NCBI RefSeq assembly: GCF_018274325.1
Contig: NZ_JAGVRH010000003.1
Coordinates: 18,059 to 82,058, forward strand
DNA length: 64,000 nt
Direction of reading: 5' to 3'
From: 'Fragaria x ananassa' phyllody phytoplasma
Lineage (GTDB): Bacteria > Bacillota_I > Bacilli_A > Acholeplasmatales > Acholeplasmataceae
How positions within the stretch are numbered: position 1 is the first letter of the stretch; each line of letters starts with the position of its first letter. Below, piece by piece: positions 33,401-44,520 of the stretch. Below the pieces are notes generated by a model that saw nothing but the letters and a program-made list of their open reading frames with translations, did not search any database and was not told where the DNA came from. The position numbers and the translations under genes were made by a program.

Positions 33401-34234
33401 CATTATTTTTCTAGAAAAAATGGTGACATTTTACCTTTCGGAGTTAATGAAAGCATTCGTGTCTTTATTGCTAAAAAACGTAAAATCAATGAAGGTGATA
33501 AAATGGCTGGTCGCCATGGTAATAAAGGAGTAATTTCGCGTATTTTGCCAAAAGAAGACCTCCCTTTTATGGCTGATGGTACTCCTATTGATATTATGTT
33601 AAATCCTTTAGGTGTTCCTAGTAGAATGAATATTGGTCAAATTTTAGAAATTCATTTAGGAATGGCTGCTAAAAAATTAGGAATAAAAGTGGCTACTCCT
33701 GTTTTTGATGGCGTCAACGATAATGATCTTAAAGAAATCATGCAAGAAGCCAATTTAGAACTTGATGGTAAAATGGTTTTATACGATGGCCGAACTGGTG
33801 AACCTTATGATAGTCGTATTTCTGTCGGAGTAATGTATATGATTAAATTATCACACATGGTTGATGATAAATTACATGCCCGCAATGTAGGTCCTTACAC
33901 GTTGGTTACTCAGCAGCCTATGGGTGGTAAAGTCCAAAACGGAGGCCAAAGATTTGGTGAAATGGAAGTATGGGCTCTTTATGCTTATGGTGCTGCTCAC
34001 ACTTTACAAGAAATTTTAACTGTTAAAAGTGATGATATTATCGGTAGAAATAAAACTTATAGTGCCATTGTGAAAGGAACGTCTTTACCAAAACCAAGCA
34101 TTCCTGAAAGCTTTAGAGTTTTTATTAAAGAGTTACAATCTTTAGGGTTATATGTTGAATTAATTAAGACTGACACCAAAGAAAACGAAATTAATAAATC
34201 CTTAATTGATTATAAAAAGGAAGGTTATAATTAA
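30416..34234 (+). CDS. rpoB: RNA polymerase beta subunit RpoB
   Basis: Catalytic beta subunit of 1272 residues, complete. The rifampicin-pocket region runs from SSRLSQFMDQINPLAELTQ to KRRVSALG. The residue equivalent to E. coli His526 is Gln559 (codon CAA at 32090-32092), a change linked to rifampicin resistance in other bacteria. The C-terminal KMAGRHGNKG and PYTLVTQQPMGGK motifs are intact. GGAGAATAAG lies before the ATG. It is followed by rpoC after two bases. Confidence 0.98.
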   Translation: MGYNNIKYGKKAERRNYSKIIYDVDLPNLIEIQNQSFDWFLKQGIKELLEDFCPIESYNGDLKIHFGDYYFTGPKYSIEESKNKDISYVIQLFVKATLENVLTGETKQSNILLTDLPLMTDTGTFIINGTERVVVSQIVRSASVYFSSSFDVKLNRNLYSGQVIPSRGAWIEYEEGSKEILYVKLDRSKKISLSSFIYALGFDNKEMIENVFGQNLILNSFFEKETNMDTDNALVELYSKIRQGEKVPVDTAREFIRTRFFDQKKYDLAIVGRYKFNKKLDVLTRVENTYLVYDFIDPNTKKIILPKNELLTKEKLEILKKHRHFLLQELFDLKHNLENETDEEILSYKKDPKKEQLYLKKNIVNIRTGEILFTQGILITNEVINDLRKNIQALDEKVIKFFLGAKDVYQKENERKGVFNEILEVYTSKDENNKLTHKVKIIGNDQRETKKHITLSDIIASISYYLNLYENIGNVDDIDHLGNRRLRLIGELLKNQFRIGLTRAEKNIKDMISVSKFSEVVPGDLVNFTFLTSIIKSFFASSRLSQFMDQINPLAELTQKRRVSALGVGGINRDRAGIEVRDVHNSHYGRLCPIETPEGPSIGLITSLSTYTKVDKYGFIQTPFFRVFNENSKTQISDQIDYLTADQEKEEIIASAGFAINSDNTFKDQKVIARKNGETGIYEREQITYADVSSKQIVSVATSSIPFLEHNDASRALMGANMQRQAVTLLIPESPIVGTGIEYRAAKDSGSLIIAKESGFVTYVDAQKIVITKKPNQNVLLNNKIIFDMQQDFTYEVAKELYEHQIKDYQVEYVLINFFKSNQDTLILQKPIVVLGEYIQKGDILVDGPSTSQGELALGRNVTVAFMTWEGYNYEDAIIMSEELVKNDVYTSIHIDKYEVQIRELKKGSGQEEITREVPNVGVDAIKNLDERGIIIPGSEVKEGDILVGKITPQGNVEPSSYEKLIQIVIGEKAREYKDSSLRVPYGEGGIVQSIHYFSRKNGDILPFGVNESIRVFIAKKRKINEGDKMAGRHGNKGVISRILPKEDLPFMADGTPIDIMLNPLGVPSRMNIGQILEIHLGMAAKKLGIKVATPVFDGVNDNDLKEIMQEANLELDGKMVLYDGRTGEPYDSRISVGVMYMIKLSHMVDDKLHARNVGPYTLVTQQPMGGKVQNGGQRFGEMEVWALYAYGAAHTLQEILTVKSDDIIGRNKTYSAIVKGTSLPKPSIPESFRVFIKELQSLGLYVELIKTDTKENEINKSLIDYKKEGYN

Positions 34235-34236
34235 AG

Positions 34237-37200
34237 ATGAGTGATAATCAATTATTTAGACCATTAAACACCCTAAAACTTACTCCTCTGATTTTAGAAA
34301 AATTAAAACTTTCAGGAATTAACACTTTGGAAGATTTTAATACTTTTTCTTTGGAAGAATTAAGAGTTTTGTTGCAAGAAACTTTTTTGGAAATTTTGCC
34401 TATTTTAAAACAATTTGCCTTACCTCGTGATTTAAAAAATCTTAATTTAAGTAAAAATATGATGGAACAATTTGCTTTTTTACAAATTAAAGATTTTGAG
34501 CAACTTTTGCACACACCTGCTGCAATATTGACTAAATCTTTTGAAAACTACCCGGTTTCTTTAAAACAGCTTCACGATTTATTTGTTTTGTATAATCACA
34601 TCCCTCCTGTTGTTGATGAAAAAATTATTCCTAAAGCCCCTTTACTTTCATCTGATAAGGAATATGGAAGTCGCGATTATGATTATTTTAAAATTCGCTT
34701 AGCTTCTCCTGATGAAATTCGTCAATGGTCTTATGGTGAAATTACAAGTTATGAAACCATTAACTATCGCAGTTACAAACCTGAAACTGGAGGATTGTTT
34801 TGTCAAAAAATTTTCGGACCAGTAGTTGATTTTCAATGTGCTTGTTCTAAAAAACAAGTTAGTAATAAAAGTCAATTTTGTAACAAATGTGGTGTTGAGT
34901 TTACAGAAACAAAAGTGCGACGTGAAAGAATGGGACACATCGAATTACAAGCTCCAATTGTTCATACTTGGTATTTGAATTCATCTCCTAGTCGCTTAGC
35001 TATTCTTTTAAACATCAAAGCCAAAGAGTTAGAAAAAATAGTTTATTATGTTTCTTATGTAGTTATTGATCCTGGGAAAACTCCTTTTAAAGAAAAAGAA
35101 ATTATTACTGAAACTCAATATACGGAAGCTTTACACCTTTGGGGTTCTAATAGTTTTGTTGTTTTAACAGGTGCTGAGGCGGTTAGAAAATTATTAGAAA
35201 ACCTTGATTTAGCAAAAACGATTAAAATTCTTCGAAAAACATTGTCAGAAGTTTCTAAACAAAAAAGAGAGAATGTGATCAAAAGATTAGAAATTATCGA
35301 ATCCTTCTATCAATCAGACAATAAACCAGAATGGATGGTGATGGATGTTATCTCTGTTTTACCACCTGGTTTACGACCGATGGTTCCTTTAGATGGAGGA
35401 CGTTTTGCTACTACCGAAGTTAATGATTTATATCGTCGTATTCTTAACCGTAATAATCGTTTAAAAAAACAAATGATGCAAAAAGCACCTCGATTAATTA
35501 TTAAAAATGAAAAAAGAATGTTGCAAGAAGCAGTTGATTGTTTGTTTGATAGTGATAAAAATCTTAAAAAAAATATTAATAATGTGGAAAAAAATCGCCC
35601 TCTTAAATCTTTATCAGAAATGTTACGCGGAAAGCAAGGACGTTTTCGTCAAAATCTTTTAGGAAAAAGAGTTGATTATTCTGGACGTTCAGTTATTATT
35701 GTAGGACCTGATCTTAAAATGCATCAATGTGGCGTTCCTCGTGAAATGGCAATTATTTTATTTAAACCTTTTATTCTTAAAAAATTACAAGAAACCAAAG
35801 GGATTGATAAAAAAAACGCCAATTCAATTTATGAAAAAATGAATGAAGAAGTTTGGAACGCTTTAGAAGAAGTGGTGAAGGAACATCCAGTGCTTCTTAA
35901 TCGCGCTCCCACTCTTCACCGTTTAGGGATTCAAGCTTTTGATCCTAAATTAATTGACGGTAAAGCTATTCGTTTGCATCCTTTAGTAACCCCTGCTTTT
36001 AACGCTGATTTTGATGGCGATCAAATGGCTATTTATGTCCCTCTTTCTTTAGAAGCTCAAGCTGAAGCTCGTTTATTGATGTTAGTTTCTAATAATATTT
36101 TAGATCCTAAAAACGGTAGTCCAGTTGTTACTCCTTCTCAAGATATGGTGTTAGGGAATTATTATTTGACTATTGAAGAAAAACAAGATCGTATTTTGCA
36201 AGGTTATAATGCTTCACAACGCAATTTAGAACACCAGGAAAAACATCGTAATGAAGGGAAATTCTTTGTCGACATTAATGAAGCTAAAATAGCTTATCAA
36301 AACAAAGAAATAGATTTACATACTCGAGTTTTTATCAAACCTCAATCTATTAATTTAACTTTCACTGAGGAACAAAAGAAAAAATATTTAATGACGACTT
36401 TAGGAAAATTAATTTTTAATGATATTTTGCCTGTTAATTTCCCTTATATTAACGAACCCACTCAATTCAATTTATATGTTAAAACACCTGATAAATATTT
36501 TTTAAATCCAGGAATCAATCCACAACAATTTTTAAAAAAACTACCCGCTCCCAAACCTTTTAACAAAAAGTTTTTATCAATGATTATTGCTTGTTTTTTT
36601 AAACAAATGAAAATTACAGAAACTTCTAAAATGTTAGATCATATTAAGAATTTAGGTTTTAAATATTCTACTATTGCAGGGATTACTGTTTCGTTTGCTG
36701 ATATTAATACTTATTCTGAAAAAGAAAAATTATTAGAAATCGTAGAAAAACGTAATATTCAAATTGAAAATTGGTATCATCAAGGATTTTTAACAGATAT
36801 TGAACGTCGTCGCTTAGTTATTAATGAATGGAAAGTTATTCGTGATCAGATTCAAGAAGGTTTAATGAAAGAGTTTCAACAGGACAATCATATTTTTATG
36901 ATGAGCGAAAGTGGTGCTCGTGGTAGTGTTTCTAATTTTACTCAATTAGCTGGAATGAGGGGATTGATGAATAACCCTAAAGGGGAAATTATTGAAGTCC
37001 CAGTTAAAGCCTCTTTTAGAGAAGGACTTAAAGTATCTGAGTTTTTCATTTCTACTCATGGAGCTCGTAAAGGTTCCACTGATACTGCTTTAAAAACTGC
37101 TGAATCAGGTTATTTAACTCGTCGTTTAGTTGATGTTACTCAAGATATTGTAGTGATTAAAGAAGATTGCGGTAGCGATCGTAGCTTTATGGTAGAACCT

Positions 37201-38316
37201 ATGATGAGCGATGGCAAAGAAATCGTGTCTTTAAAAACTCGTATTATAGGTCGTTTTGCTAGTCGTGATATTCATCATCCAAAAACTCATGAAACTATTG
37301 TTTTACGTAATGAATTAATTACTGAATTAAAATCTCAAGTCATTATTGATGCTAAAATTAAAAAAGTTCCTATTAGAAGTACTTTAACTTGTAATTGTGA
37401 ATATGGTATTTGCGCTAAAGATTATGGGATTAACTTAGCTACTAATAAATTAGTTGAAATTGGCGAAGCTGTTGGAGTTATTGCTGCTCAATCTATTGGT
37501 GAACCAGGAACTCAATTAACTATGAGAACCTTTCATACCGGAGGGGTTGCCTCAGCATCTGACATCACTCAAGGACTTCCTAGAATTGAAGAACTTTTTG
37601 AAGTAAGAAAACCTAAAGGAAAAGCTTTAATTAGTGAATTTAAAGGTAAGATTAAAAAAATCAACCATCCGCGTTCACAACATCCAGAAATTGTGATTGT
37701 CCCAGAAAACGATGTACAAAACGAACAACTTTATGCTTTAGATGCTAATGTAGATATTTTAGTAAGTAAAAACAACGATGTTTATCCGGGTCAAAAATTA
37801 ACCTCTGGCTCAGTTGATTTAAAAGAACTTTTGAGAGTAGCAGGCACTATAGAAACTCAAAAATATATTTTAGAAGAAGTTCAAAAAGTTTATCGCGCTC
37901 AAAATGTGTTTATTAGTGATAAACATATTGAAATCATTATTCATCAAATGTTTAAACAAGTTTTAATTCTTGATGAAGGTGATACACAACTTTTACCTGG
38001 TACAGAAATTTCCATTAACAGTTTTAAGAAAGCTAATTTAGAAATGTTAAAAGAACAAAAACGATTAGCTTTAGCAAGACCAATTATTTTAGGAATTACT
38101 CGTTCCTCTTTAAGAAGTGATTCTTTGCTTTCCGCTGCTTCTTTCCAAGAAACTACTAAGATTTTAATTGATGCTGCTATTAAAGGGAAAGTAGACCATT
38201 TATATGGTTTAAAAGAAAATGTTATCATTGGTGGTTTAATTCCTGCGGGTACAGGTATTTTAGAAACTACGGATTTTGAATATCCTAAAAAAATACTTCC
38301 TAAAGATGAAAATTAA
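34237..38316 (+). CDS. rpoC: RNA polymerase beta' subunit RpoC with a novel N-terminal extension
   Basis: Catalytic beta' subunit of 1359 residues. NADFDGD at 589-595 holds the three Mg2+-binding Asp. The first zinc site is intact (Cys201, 203, 215, 218). In the second, Cys978, 1052 and 1059 are kept, but the fourth ligand position is Asp1062, with an extra Cys1054 nearby. The usual beta' start ([19 protein letters not shown]) begins only at about residue 150. Before it lie about 147 extra residues with two repeats (about 10-62 and 66-119) resembling the RNA polymerase alpha C-terminal domain. AAGGAAGG lies about 11 bases before the ATG. The enzyme call is certain; the nature of the extension is inference. 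Confidence 0.97.
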   Translation: MSDNQLFRPLNTLKLTPLILEKLKLSGINTLEDFNTFSLEELRVLLQETFLEILPILKQFALPRDLKNLNLSKNMMEQFAFLQIKDFEQLLHTPAAILTKSFENYPVSLKQLHDLFVLYNHIPPVVDEKIIPKAPLLSSDKEYGSRDYDYFKIRLASPDEIRQWSYGEITSYETINYRSYKPETGGLFCQKIFGPVVDFQCACSKKQVSNKSQFCNKCGVEFTETKVRRERMGHIELQAPIVHTWYLNSSPSRLAILLNIKAKELEKIVYYVSYVVIDPGKTPFKEKEIITETQYTEALHLWGSNSFVVLTGAEAVRKLLENLDLAKTIKILRKTLSEVSKQKRENVIKRLEIIESFYQSDNKPEWMVMDVISVLPPGLRPMVPLDGGRFATTEVNDLYRRILNRNNRLKKQMMQKAPRLIIKNEKRMLQEAVDCLFDSDKNLKKNINNVEKNRPLKSLSEMLRGKQGRFRQNLLGKRVDYSGRSVIIVGPDLKMHQCGVPREMAIILFKPFILKKLQETKGIDKKNANSIYEKMNEEVWNALEEVVKEHPVLLNRAPTLHRLGIQAFDPKLIDGKAIRLHPLVTPAFNADFDGDQMAIYVPLSLEAQAEARLLMLVSNNILDPKNGSPVVTPSQDMVLGNYYLTIEEKQDRILQGYNASQRNLEHQEKHRNEGKFFVDINEAKIAYQNKEIDLHTRVFIKPQSINLTFTEEQKKKYLMTTLGKLIFNDILPVNFPYINEPTQFNLYVKTPDKYFLNPGINPQQFLKKLPAPKPFNKKFLSMIIACFFKQMKITETSKMLDHIKNLGFKYSTIAGITVSFADINTYSEKEKLLEIVEKRNIQIENWYHQGFLTDIERRRLVINEWKVIRDQIQEGLMKEFQQDNHIFMMSESGARGSVSNFTQLAGMRGLMNNPKGEIIEVPVKASFREGLKVSEFFISTHGARKGSTDTALKTAESGYLTRRLVDVTQDIVVIKEDCGSDRSFMVEPMMSDGKEIVSLKTRIIGRFASRDIHHPKTHETIVLRNELITELKSQVIIDAKIKKVPIRSTLTCNCEYGICAKDYGINLATNKLVEIGEAVGVIAAQSIGEPGTQLTMRTFHTGGVASASDITQGLPRIEELFEVRKPKGKALISEFKGKIKKINHPRSQHPEIVIVPENDVQNEQLYALDANVDILVSKNNDVYPGQKLTSGSVDLKELLRVAGTIETQKYILEEVQKVYRAQNVFISDKHIEIIIHQMFKQVLILDEGDTQLLPGTEISINSFKKANLEMLKEQKRLALARPIILGITRSSLRSDSLLSAASFQETTKILIDAAIKGKVDHLYGLKENVIIGGLIPAGTGILETTDFEYPKKILPKDEN

Positions 38317-38359
38317 ATCTAAAAAAAATAAAAACCACAAAAAGAAAGGAAAATTACTT

Positions 38360-38779
38360 ATGCCTACAGTCTCTCAATTAATTAAAAAAAGAAGAATTAG
38401 CAAAACTGCTAAAACGAAATCACCAGCTTTAAGCTATGGTTTTAATGTTTTACACAAGAAAATTCAAAATTATAATTCTCCTCAAAAAATGGGAGTTTGT
38501 ATTCGTGTTACTACAATGACTCCCAAAAAACCAAACTCTGCTTTGCGTAAATTCGCAAGAGTTCGTTTAAGCAATGGTGCTGAAGTAACCGCTTATATCC
38601 CAGGAATAGGTCATTCTTTGCAAGAACACAGTTCAGTTTTAGTACGTGGTGGAAGAGTTAAAGATCTTCCTGGTGTCCGTTATCACATTGTTCGTGGTAC
38701 TTTAGATGCTGCAGGTGTTGCTAACCGTCAACAAGGACGTTCTAAATACGGCTCTAAAAAACCTAAAATTAAGAAATAA
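38360..38779 (+). CDS. rpsL: 30S ribosomal protein S12
   Basis: 139 residues. The [11 protein letters not shown] loop and [15 protein letters not shown] segment are intact, including the two Lys where streptomycin-resistance changes occur. The frame opens at 38276, inside rpoC, but AGAAAGGA at 38342-38349 supports the ATG at 38360, which gives the normal [10 protein letters not shown] start. It begins the str group rpsL-rpsG-fusA-tuf. Confidence 0.97.
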   Translation: MPTVSQLIKKRRISKTAKTKSPALSYGFNVLHKKIQNYNSPQKMGVCIRVTTMTPKKPNSALRKFARVRLSNGAEVTAYIPGIGHSLQEHSSVLVRGGRVKDLPGVRYHIVRGTLDAAGVANRQQGRSKYGSKKPKIKK

Positions 38780-38840
38780 ATTTAAAAATCATTATATTAA
38801 ATAAAATATTATCAAAATTTAAGAAAGTAGGTGAATTGTT

Positions 38841-39311
38841 TTGTCTCGTAAAGGCCATATTAAAAAGCGCGATGTTCACCCTGATCCTGTTTATAATTCT
38901 AAGTTAGTTACTAAAACTATTAATGCTATTATGGAAGATGGCAAAAAAAGAACAGCGCAAAATATTTTTTATCAAGCTTTAAAAATAATAAAAACAATTA
39001 CTCAAAGAGATCCAATTGAAGTTTTCCACGAAGCGCTTAACAATATTATGCCTATATTAGAAGTTCGTACTCGTCGTGTTGGTGGTCAAAATTATCAAGT
39101 TCCTTCTGAAGTTCGTCCTGAAAGACGTCAATCTTTAGGATTAAGATGGCTTATTCGCTACACTAAGGAACGTAATGAAAAAACCATGGAAGAAAGACTT
39201 GCTAAAGAAATCATAGATGCTTCTTTAGGGAATGGTATATCAGTTAAAAAAAGAGAAGAAACGCATCGTATGGCTGAAGCTAATAAAGCTTTTGCACATT
39301 ATCGTTGGTGA
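38841..39311 (+). CDS. rpsG: 30S ribosomal protein S7
   Basis: 156 residues, starting at TTG, with AGAAAGTAGGTG upstream. The N-terminus [19 protein letters not shown] and the [16 protein letters not shown] loop are typical. It ends in TGA, one of the clear signs that UGA is a stop codon in this organism. S7 nucleates the 30S head and may regulate its own operon in other bacteria. Confidence 0.96.
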   Translation: MSRKGHIKKRDVHPDPVYNSKLVTKTINAIMEDGKKRTAQNIFYQALKIIKTITQRDPIEVFHEALNNIMPILEVRTRRVGGQNYQVPSEVRPERRQSLGLRWLIRYTKERNEKTMEERLAKEIIDASLGNGISVKKREETHRMAEANKAFAHYRW

Positions 39312-39337
39312 TTTTTGACATTATAGGAGAATAAAAA

Positions 39338-41404
39338 ATGGCACGTCAGTTTTTATTAAAAAAAACTCGTAATATTGGTATCATTGCTCATATTGATGCA
39401 GGTAAAACTACTACTACAGAAAGAATTTTATTTCACACTGGAAAAATTCATAAAATCGGAGAAACCCATGATGGTGCTTCTCAAATGGATTGGATGGAAC
39501 AAGAACAAGAAAGAGGTATTACTATTACCTCAGCTGCAACAACAGCTTTTTGGAAAGAATATCGTATTAATATTATTGACACTCCTGGCCATGTTGATTT
39601 TACAGTTGAAGTTTCACGTTCTTTAAGGGTTTTAGATGGAGCTGTTACAGTGATTGATGCTCAAGCAGGAGTGGAACCACAAACTGAAACTGTTTGGCGT
39701 CAAGCTAGTGAATATAAAGTACCAAGGATTATTTTTATTAATAAAATGGACAAAATTGGTGCTAATTTTACTTATGCAATTGAAACTCTTAAGCAAAGAT
39801 TAGGAGTAAAAGCTTATCCTATTCAATGGCCTATTGGTGCAGAAAATGATTTTAATGGCATTATTGATTTAATTGAATTAATTGCTTTTGAATATGATAA
39901 TTCACCCGAAGAAAATGGAAAAATAATTGACATCCCTTTAAATTTAAAGACCATAGTTGAAACTAAAAGAAATGAATTAATTGAAGCTTTATCTAATGTA
40001 GATGAAGAATTAATGATACTTTACTTAGAAGAAAAACCTATAACTTCTGAAATATTAAAAAAATCCCTTCGTAAAGCTACTTTACAAGCTGCTTTTTTCC
40101 CGGTTTTATGTGGCTCCTCTTTTAAAAACAAAGGGGTTGTGAAAATGTTGGATGCCATTGTTGATTTTTTGCCAGCTCCTTGTGATGTTTCTTCTGTTGT
40201 TGGTTTTGATTCTGACAACAAAGAAATTGTTCGTTTGAGTTTAGACGAACAACCTTTTACTGCTTTAGCTTTTAAAGTCATGACTGATCCTTATGTGGGA
40301 AAATTAACTTTCTTCCGTATTTACTCAGGAACAGTTAAATCTGGCTCTTATGTTGTTAACACAGTGAAAGGGATCAAAGAACGTTTTGGACGTTTGCTAC
40401 AAATGCACGCTAATTCTCGTGAAGAAGTTAAAGAAGCACATACTGGAGATATTTTAGCAGTTGTTGGTCTAAAAGGAACTACTACGGGAGACACCCTGGC
40501 AGCAGAAGGAGAGACTATTGTTTTAGAATCAATGAATTTCCCTGAACCAGTAATTGAAATTGCAGTAGAACCTAAAACCAAAGCCGATCAAGATAAAATG
40601 GGGATTGCCTTATCTAAATTAGCTGAAGAAGATCCTACTTTCAAAGTTTTTTGCAATCACGAAACAGGACAAACTATTATTGCAGGAATGGGTGAATTGC
40701 ATTTAGATATCATTATGGATCGCCTTAAAAGAGAATTTAAAGTACAAGCTAATGTAACAACTCCTCAAGTGGCTTATCGCGAAACTATTACTCAAACAAC
40801 TGAAACTGAAGGTAAATTTATTCGTCAATCGGGTGGTCGTGGTCAATACGGTCATGTTTGGATTCGTTTTGAACCTAACCCTGGTAAAGGTTTTGAATTT
40901 GTGAATAAGATTGTTGGTGGTGTTGTTCCTCGTGAATATGTGCCAGCTGTTCAAAAAGGAATTCACGAAGCTCTAGCAGTTGGTATTTTAGCTGGTTATC
41001 AAATTATTGATATTAAAGCTACTTTATTTGATGGATCTTACCATGATGTTGATTCTTCTGAAATGGCTTTTAAAATTGCTGCTTCTATGGCCTTGAAAGA
41101 ATCAAAAAACCAAGGCAATCCAGTTATCTTAGAACCAATTATGGATGTTGAAGTAGTTACTCCTAATGATTATGTTGGTAGTGTTATTGGTGATTTAACT
41201 TCACGAAGAGGTCGTTTGGAAAATCAAGAATCACGCGCTAATACAGCTGTTATTAGAGCTTTTGTCCCACTTGCTGAGATGTTTGGTTATGCTACTATTT
41301 TACGTTCCAACACCCAAGGAAGAGCTACTTTTATAATGCAATTTTCAAAATATGAAAAAGCACCTAAAAGCATTACTGAAGATATTATTAAAAAACGTAC
41401 TTAA
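39338..41404 (+). CDS. fusA: Elongation factor G
   Basis: Translocase GTPase of 688 residues. G1 [12 protein letters not shown] (about 17-28), [13 protein letters not shown] and all five domains are present, with full family length. ATAGGAGA lies about nine bases before the ATG. It follows rpsG by 26 bases and is followed by a promoter-containing gap before tuf. Confidence 0.98.
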   Translation: MARQFLLKKTRNIGIIAHIDAGKTTTTERILFHTGKIHKIGETHDGASQMDWMEQEQERGITITSAATTAFWKEYRINIIDTPGHVDFTVEVSRSLRVLDGAVTVIDAQAGVEPQTETVWRQASEYKVPRIIFINKMDKIGANFTYAIETLKQRLGVKAYPIQWPIGAENDFNGIIDLIELIAFEYDNSPEENGKIIDIPLNLKTIVETKRNELIEALSNVDEELMILYLEEKPITSEILKKSLRKATLQAAFFPVLCGSSFKNKGVVKMLDAIVDFLPAPCDVSSVVGFDSDNKEIVRLSLDEQPFTALAFKVMTDPYVGKLTFFRIYSGTVKSGSYVVNTVKGIKERFGRLLQMHANSREEVKEAHTGDILAVVGLKGTTTGDTLAAEGETIVLESMNFPEPVIEIAVEPKTKADQDKMGIALSKLAEEDPTFKVFCNHETGQTIIAGMGELHLDIIMDRLKREFKVQANVTTPQVAYRETITQTTETEGKFIRQSGGRGQYGHVWIRFEPNPGKGFEFVNKIVGGVVPREYVPAVQKGIHEALAVGILAGYQIIDIKATLFDGSYHDVDSSEMAFKIAASMALKESKNQGNPVILEPIMDVEVVTPNDYVGSVIGDLTSRRGRLENQESRANTAVIRAFVPLAEMFGYATILRSNTQGRATFIMQFSKYEKAPKSITEDIIKKRT

Positions 41405-41456
41405 TTTAGTTTCATCTTTAATAATATTTTTTTCCTTCTTTTTTTTCATAAAAGAG

Positions 41457-41484
41457 TTGTTTTATTAAAAAAATAAGTTAAAAT
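41457..41484 (+). promoter_or_regulatory. Candidate promoter for tuf
   Basis: TTGTTT (41457-41462), 16-base spacer, TAAAAT (41479-41484), about 58 bases before the tuf start. It would let tuf be expressed separately from the str operon. Confidence 0.5.
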
Positions 41485-41541
41485 TTAAATGGTAATAATT
41501 ATTAAAAAACCTCAAACCAAATTAAAAGGAGGCCTTTGAAA

Positions 41542-42726
41542 ATGGCTAATGAAAAATTTATAAGAAATAAACCACATTTAAATGTTGGAACTATCGGTCA
41601 TGTTGACCACGGAAAAACTACTTTAACTGCTGCTATAACTGAGGTGTTATCATCTCAAGGTTTAGCAAAAAGTAGATCTTATGATCAAATTGATAATGCT
41701 CCTGAAGAAAGAGAACGTGGTATTACTATTAAAACTTCTCACGTTGAATATGAAACTGTCAAAAGACATTATGCTCATGTAGATTGTCCTGGACATGCCG
41801 ATTATATAAAAAATATGATTACTGGTGCCGCTCAAATGGATGCAGCTATTTTAGTTGTTTCTGGTTCAGATAGTGTAATGCCTCAAACAAGAGAACATAT
41901 TTTATTAGCACGACAAGTTGGAGTTCCAAAAATATTAGTGTTTTTAAATAAATGTGATCTTTGTCCTGATGAAGAAATTTTAGAGTTAGTTGAAATAGAA
42001 ATTCGTGAATTATTATCTAAATATGATTTTCCAGGAGATGACACCCCTATTATTAGAGGTTCGGCTTTAAAAGCATTAGAAGGTGATGCTCATTATGTTG
42101 CTCAAATTAATGAATTAATTAACACTTTAGATACTTACATTGAAGATCCAGTTCGTGAAGTTGATCGTCCATTTTTGATGCCAATAGAAGATGTTTTCAC
42201 TATTACCGGTAGAGGAACAGTGACTACAGGGAGAGTTGAAAGAGGAAAAATCAAAGTTGGTGATGAAGTAGAAATCATTGGTTTAAAAGAAACTAAAAAA
42301 ACTACTGTTACAGCTATAGAAATGTTTAAAAAAGATTTAGATTTAGCTCAAGCTGGTGATAATATTGGTGCTTTATTACGTGGAATCAACAGAGAAGATG
42401 TTCAACGTGGTCAAGTGTTGGCTAAACCAGGTTCTGTAAAACCTCATTCTCAATTTGAAGCTCAAGTTTATGTGTTAACTAAAGAAGAAGGAGGACGCCA
42501 TACTGCCTTTTTCTCAGAATACCGTCCTCAAATTTATATACGTACTACAGATATTACAGCTGTTATTCATTTACCAGAAGGAACTAAAATGGTGATGCCA
42601 GGCGATAATGCAGAATTGACTGTTACTTTGAATAATCCAATTGCTATTGAAGAAGGAACTAAGTTTTCTATTCGTGAAGGCGGTAAAACAGTTGGTGCAG
42701 GAACTGTTTCTAAAATTATTAAATAA
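41542..42726 (+). CDS. tuf: Elongation factor Tu
   Basis: 394-residue GTPase that delivers aminoacyl-t[12 protein letters not shown] (about 19-27), DCPGH (about 81-85) and NKCD (about 136-139) are intact. A TTG at 41536 is in frame, but the strong AAAGGAGG at 41526-41532 is nine bases from the ATG at 41542, giving the normal [12 protein letters not shown] start. It has its own candidate promoter and a good terminator. Confidence 0.98.
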   Translation: MANEKFIRNKPHLNVGTIGHVDHGKTTLTAAITEVLSSQGLAKSRSYDQIDNAPEERERGITIKTSHVEYETVKRHYAHVDCPGHADYIKNMITGAAQMDAAILVVSGSDSVMPQTREHILLARQVGVPKILVFLNKCDLCPDEEILELVEIEIRELLSKYDFPGDDTPIIRGSALKALEGDAHYVAQINELINTLDTYIEDPVREVDRPFLMPIEDVFTITGRGTVTTGRVERGKIKVGDEVEIIGLKETKKTTVTAIEMFKKDLDLAQAGDNIGALLRGINREDVQRGQVLAKPGSVKPHSQFEAQVYVLTKEEGGRHTAFFSEYRPQIYIRTTDITAVIHLPEGTKMVMPGDNAELTVTLNNPIAIEEGTKFSIREGGKTVGAGTVSKIIK

Positions 42727-42754
42727 ATTATTTTAACTTTATAAAATTTACAAA

Positions 42755-42788
42755 ATAAAAACCCTTTATTATGGGTTTTTATTTTTTT
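42755..42788 (+). terminator. Intrinsic terminator after tuf
   Basis: ATAAAAACCC (42755-42764) pairs with GGGTTTTTAT (42773-42782) around an eight-base loop, followed by a seven-T tract. Confidence 0.9.
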
Positions 42789-43052
42789 AAACGACTTGCA
42801 ATCAGTTTTTATAAAAAAAACACGTTATTTCTTTTTTTTATTTGACAAATAAATGAATATTAAATATAAATTTTTTTAAATAAAAAGACAAATAACTTGC
42901 ATTTTTTTTGAAAAAAAAGTAATATATAAGTGTACTTGTTTATTCATAAGTAAAAAAGTAATGATTTAAAATAATGAATATGTAATTCATTAAAATAGTT
43001 AAATTTAAGATATTAAATATTATTAATTAATAAAAAAAGGTGGTTTTTTTGA
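42789..43052. other. AT-rich gap before the Bax-inhibitor-like gene, with a small palindrome
   Basis: No gene is seen. AATGAAT (42973-42979) and ATTCATT (42985-42991) form a seven-bp palindrome with a five-base centre, about 60 bases before the next start codon. It could be an operator or an RNA hairpin. No convincing promoter pair was found, although several -10-like boxes exist. Confidence 0.4.
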
Positions 43053-43856
43053 ATGAAATCAAATAATAATATCATTAAAGTAAATGATTCTTTAGAAAAA
43101 ATTAAAAATACATTTCTTTCTTTTGATGAAACAAACGATTATAAACTTCAAGCAAATCGCAAAGGTATTGCTTTTAAGACTATTTTGCTTTTGCTTATAA
43201 CTTCTATTACTGCTATTGCTTTTTTTATGATTTTTAAAAATCGATTAAATATAGGCAATTATGGTGTTTCAAGTTTATATTATGTTATGTTAATATTATG
43301 TTTTGCAAGTATATTTGTTTATCAAATGGGAATGACTCAAATTCACAATTCTAAAATGTTGAGTTTACTTTATGTTTTTATAGAAGGACTTTTTTTATCC
43401 GTTTTATTGATTTTTGTTAATGTGGTTTATAATAAATGGATTGATATAGCTTTTATTGCTATATTCTCGACTGTTATTGTCTTTTTAATCATGGCTCATG
43501 CTTATTATAAAGGGATTTTAAAAGTTACTAATAGATTTAGAACTATTATGTTTAATTGTGGTGCAGCCCTTCTAATTGCTTATTTGGTTCGTTTAGTTCT
43601 TATTATGTTTGGAATTGGAACATTGGAAAACATAATTCATCACAGTATTTTAACAATTCCTATCAGTTTAGTTATGTTAGTTTTTGTATCTTTACAATTA
43701 GCTCTTAATTTTGATTATACTGAGAAAATGATTCAACAAGGAATGCCTAAAAAATACGAATGGCAAATATCTTTAATTTTTGCATCAACTTTAATTCATA
43801 TTTTTATCAGAATTTTTAGTCTTTTATTAAGATTAATGGGCGATACAAAAAAATAA
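43053..43856 (+). CDS. Bax inhibitor-1/YccA family membrane protein
   Basis: Integral membrane protein of 267 residues with a soluble N-terminus of about 40 residues and seven predicted helices (about 41-61, 73-92, 103-124, 127-148, 163-184, 195-216 and 238-260). The C-terminal GMPKKYEWQISLIFASTLIHIFIRIF pattern is the typical end of the YbhL-like branch of this family. Members in other organisms are calcium-leak channels or stress-protective; no function can be shown here. AAAGGTGG lies about eight bases before the ATG. It is monocistronic, and converges on rsmG through a shared terminator. Confidence 0.75.
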   Translation: MKSNNNIIKVNDSLEKIKNTFLSFDETNDYKLQANRKGIAFKTILLLLITSITAIAFFMIFKNRLNIGNYGVSSLYYVMLILCFASIFVYQMGMTQIHNSKMLSLLYVFIEGLFLSVLLIFVNVVYNKWIDIAFIAIFSTVIVFLIMAHAYYKGILKVTNRFRTIMFNCGAALLIAYLVRLVLIMFGIGTLENIIHHSILTIPISLVMLVFVSLQLALNFDYTEKMIQQGMPKKYEWQISLIFASTLIHIFIRIFSLLLRLMGDTKK

Positions 43857-43882
43857 GACCACTTATATATGGTCTTTTTTAT
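43855..43882. terminator. Terminator shared by converging genes
   Basis: AAGACCA (43855-43861) pairs with TGGTCTT (43870-43876) around an eight-base loop, with a T-run on the plus strand and, as A-run on the left, T-run on the minus strand. It can serve the Bax-inhibitor-like gene and, from the other side, rsmG, whose stop codon lies inside it. Confidence 0.8.
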
Positions 43883-44520
43883 TTATTTTGGAATAATAAA
43901 TTCGCTCTAGTTCCTAAATTCATTGGTAATTCTAATTGATTTATTGTTATTAAATCAATTTTCATTTTTTTTAATAGTTTTTGATTATCTTTTAATTCTT
44001 GGGCGAAATTTTTACCTTTCATGGCGATAAAATGCCCCTTTTTTTTAACCAAAAAAGCGCACCATTTTAAAATTAAACTTAAATTTCCTAAGGCTCTTGT
44101 GACAACACAATCATAACCTTTATTATGGGTTTTAGGGTTATGATTTTCTGCTCTTTGGTGAAAAAAATAGATATTTTTTAAAGATAAACGAAAAGCTAAT
44201 TTTTTTAAAAAACTAATTTTTTTTAAAGAAGATTCTACAATATAAATGTTTAAATGTGGATTGATAATTTTCAAAGGAAAACTGGGAAATCCAGCTCCTG
44301 AACCAACATCGCAAATATTACTAATTTGTGTAAAATCAAATACTTTTGTTAAAGCTAAAGAATCATAAAAATGTTTATAATAAACATCTGATAAAGAAGT
44401 TAAGCTGGTGAGATTCATTTTTTGATTTTCTTCTATCAAAAATTTATAATAAAAATCAAATTGTTCTAATTGTTTGTTATTAAGATTAAATGTTTGTTTT
44501 AATAAATTACAGCAAAGCAT
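43879..44520 (-). CDS. rsmG: 16S rRNA (guanine-527 N7)-methyltransferase RsmG
   Basis: SAM-dependent methyltransferase of 213 residues. The motif [15 protein letters not shown] (about 71-85) binds SAM, and VTRALGNL is typical of the family. Its start overlaps the end of mnmG by 14 bases, so the two are coupled. The mnmG-rsmG pair is standard in bacteria. Loss of RsmG in other species gives low-level streptomycin resistance, but this copy looks intact. Confidence 0.95.
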   Translation of the reverse strand: MLCCNLLKQTFNLNNKQLEQFDFYYKFLIEENQKMNLTSLTSLSDVYYKHFYDSLALTKVFDFTQISNICDVGSGAGFPSFPLKIINPHLNIYIVESSLKKISFLKKLAFRLSLKNIYFFHQRAENHNPKTHNKGYDCVVTRALGNLSLILKWCAFLVKKKGHFIAMKGKNFAQELKDNQKLLKKMKIDLITINQLELPMNLGTRANLLFQNK

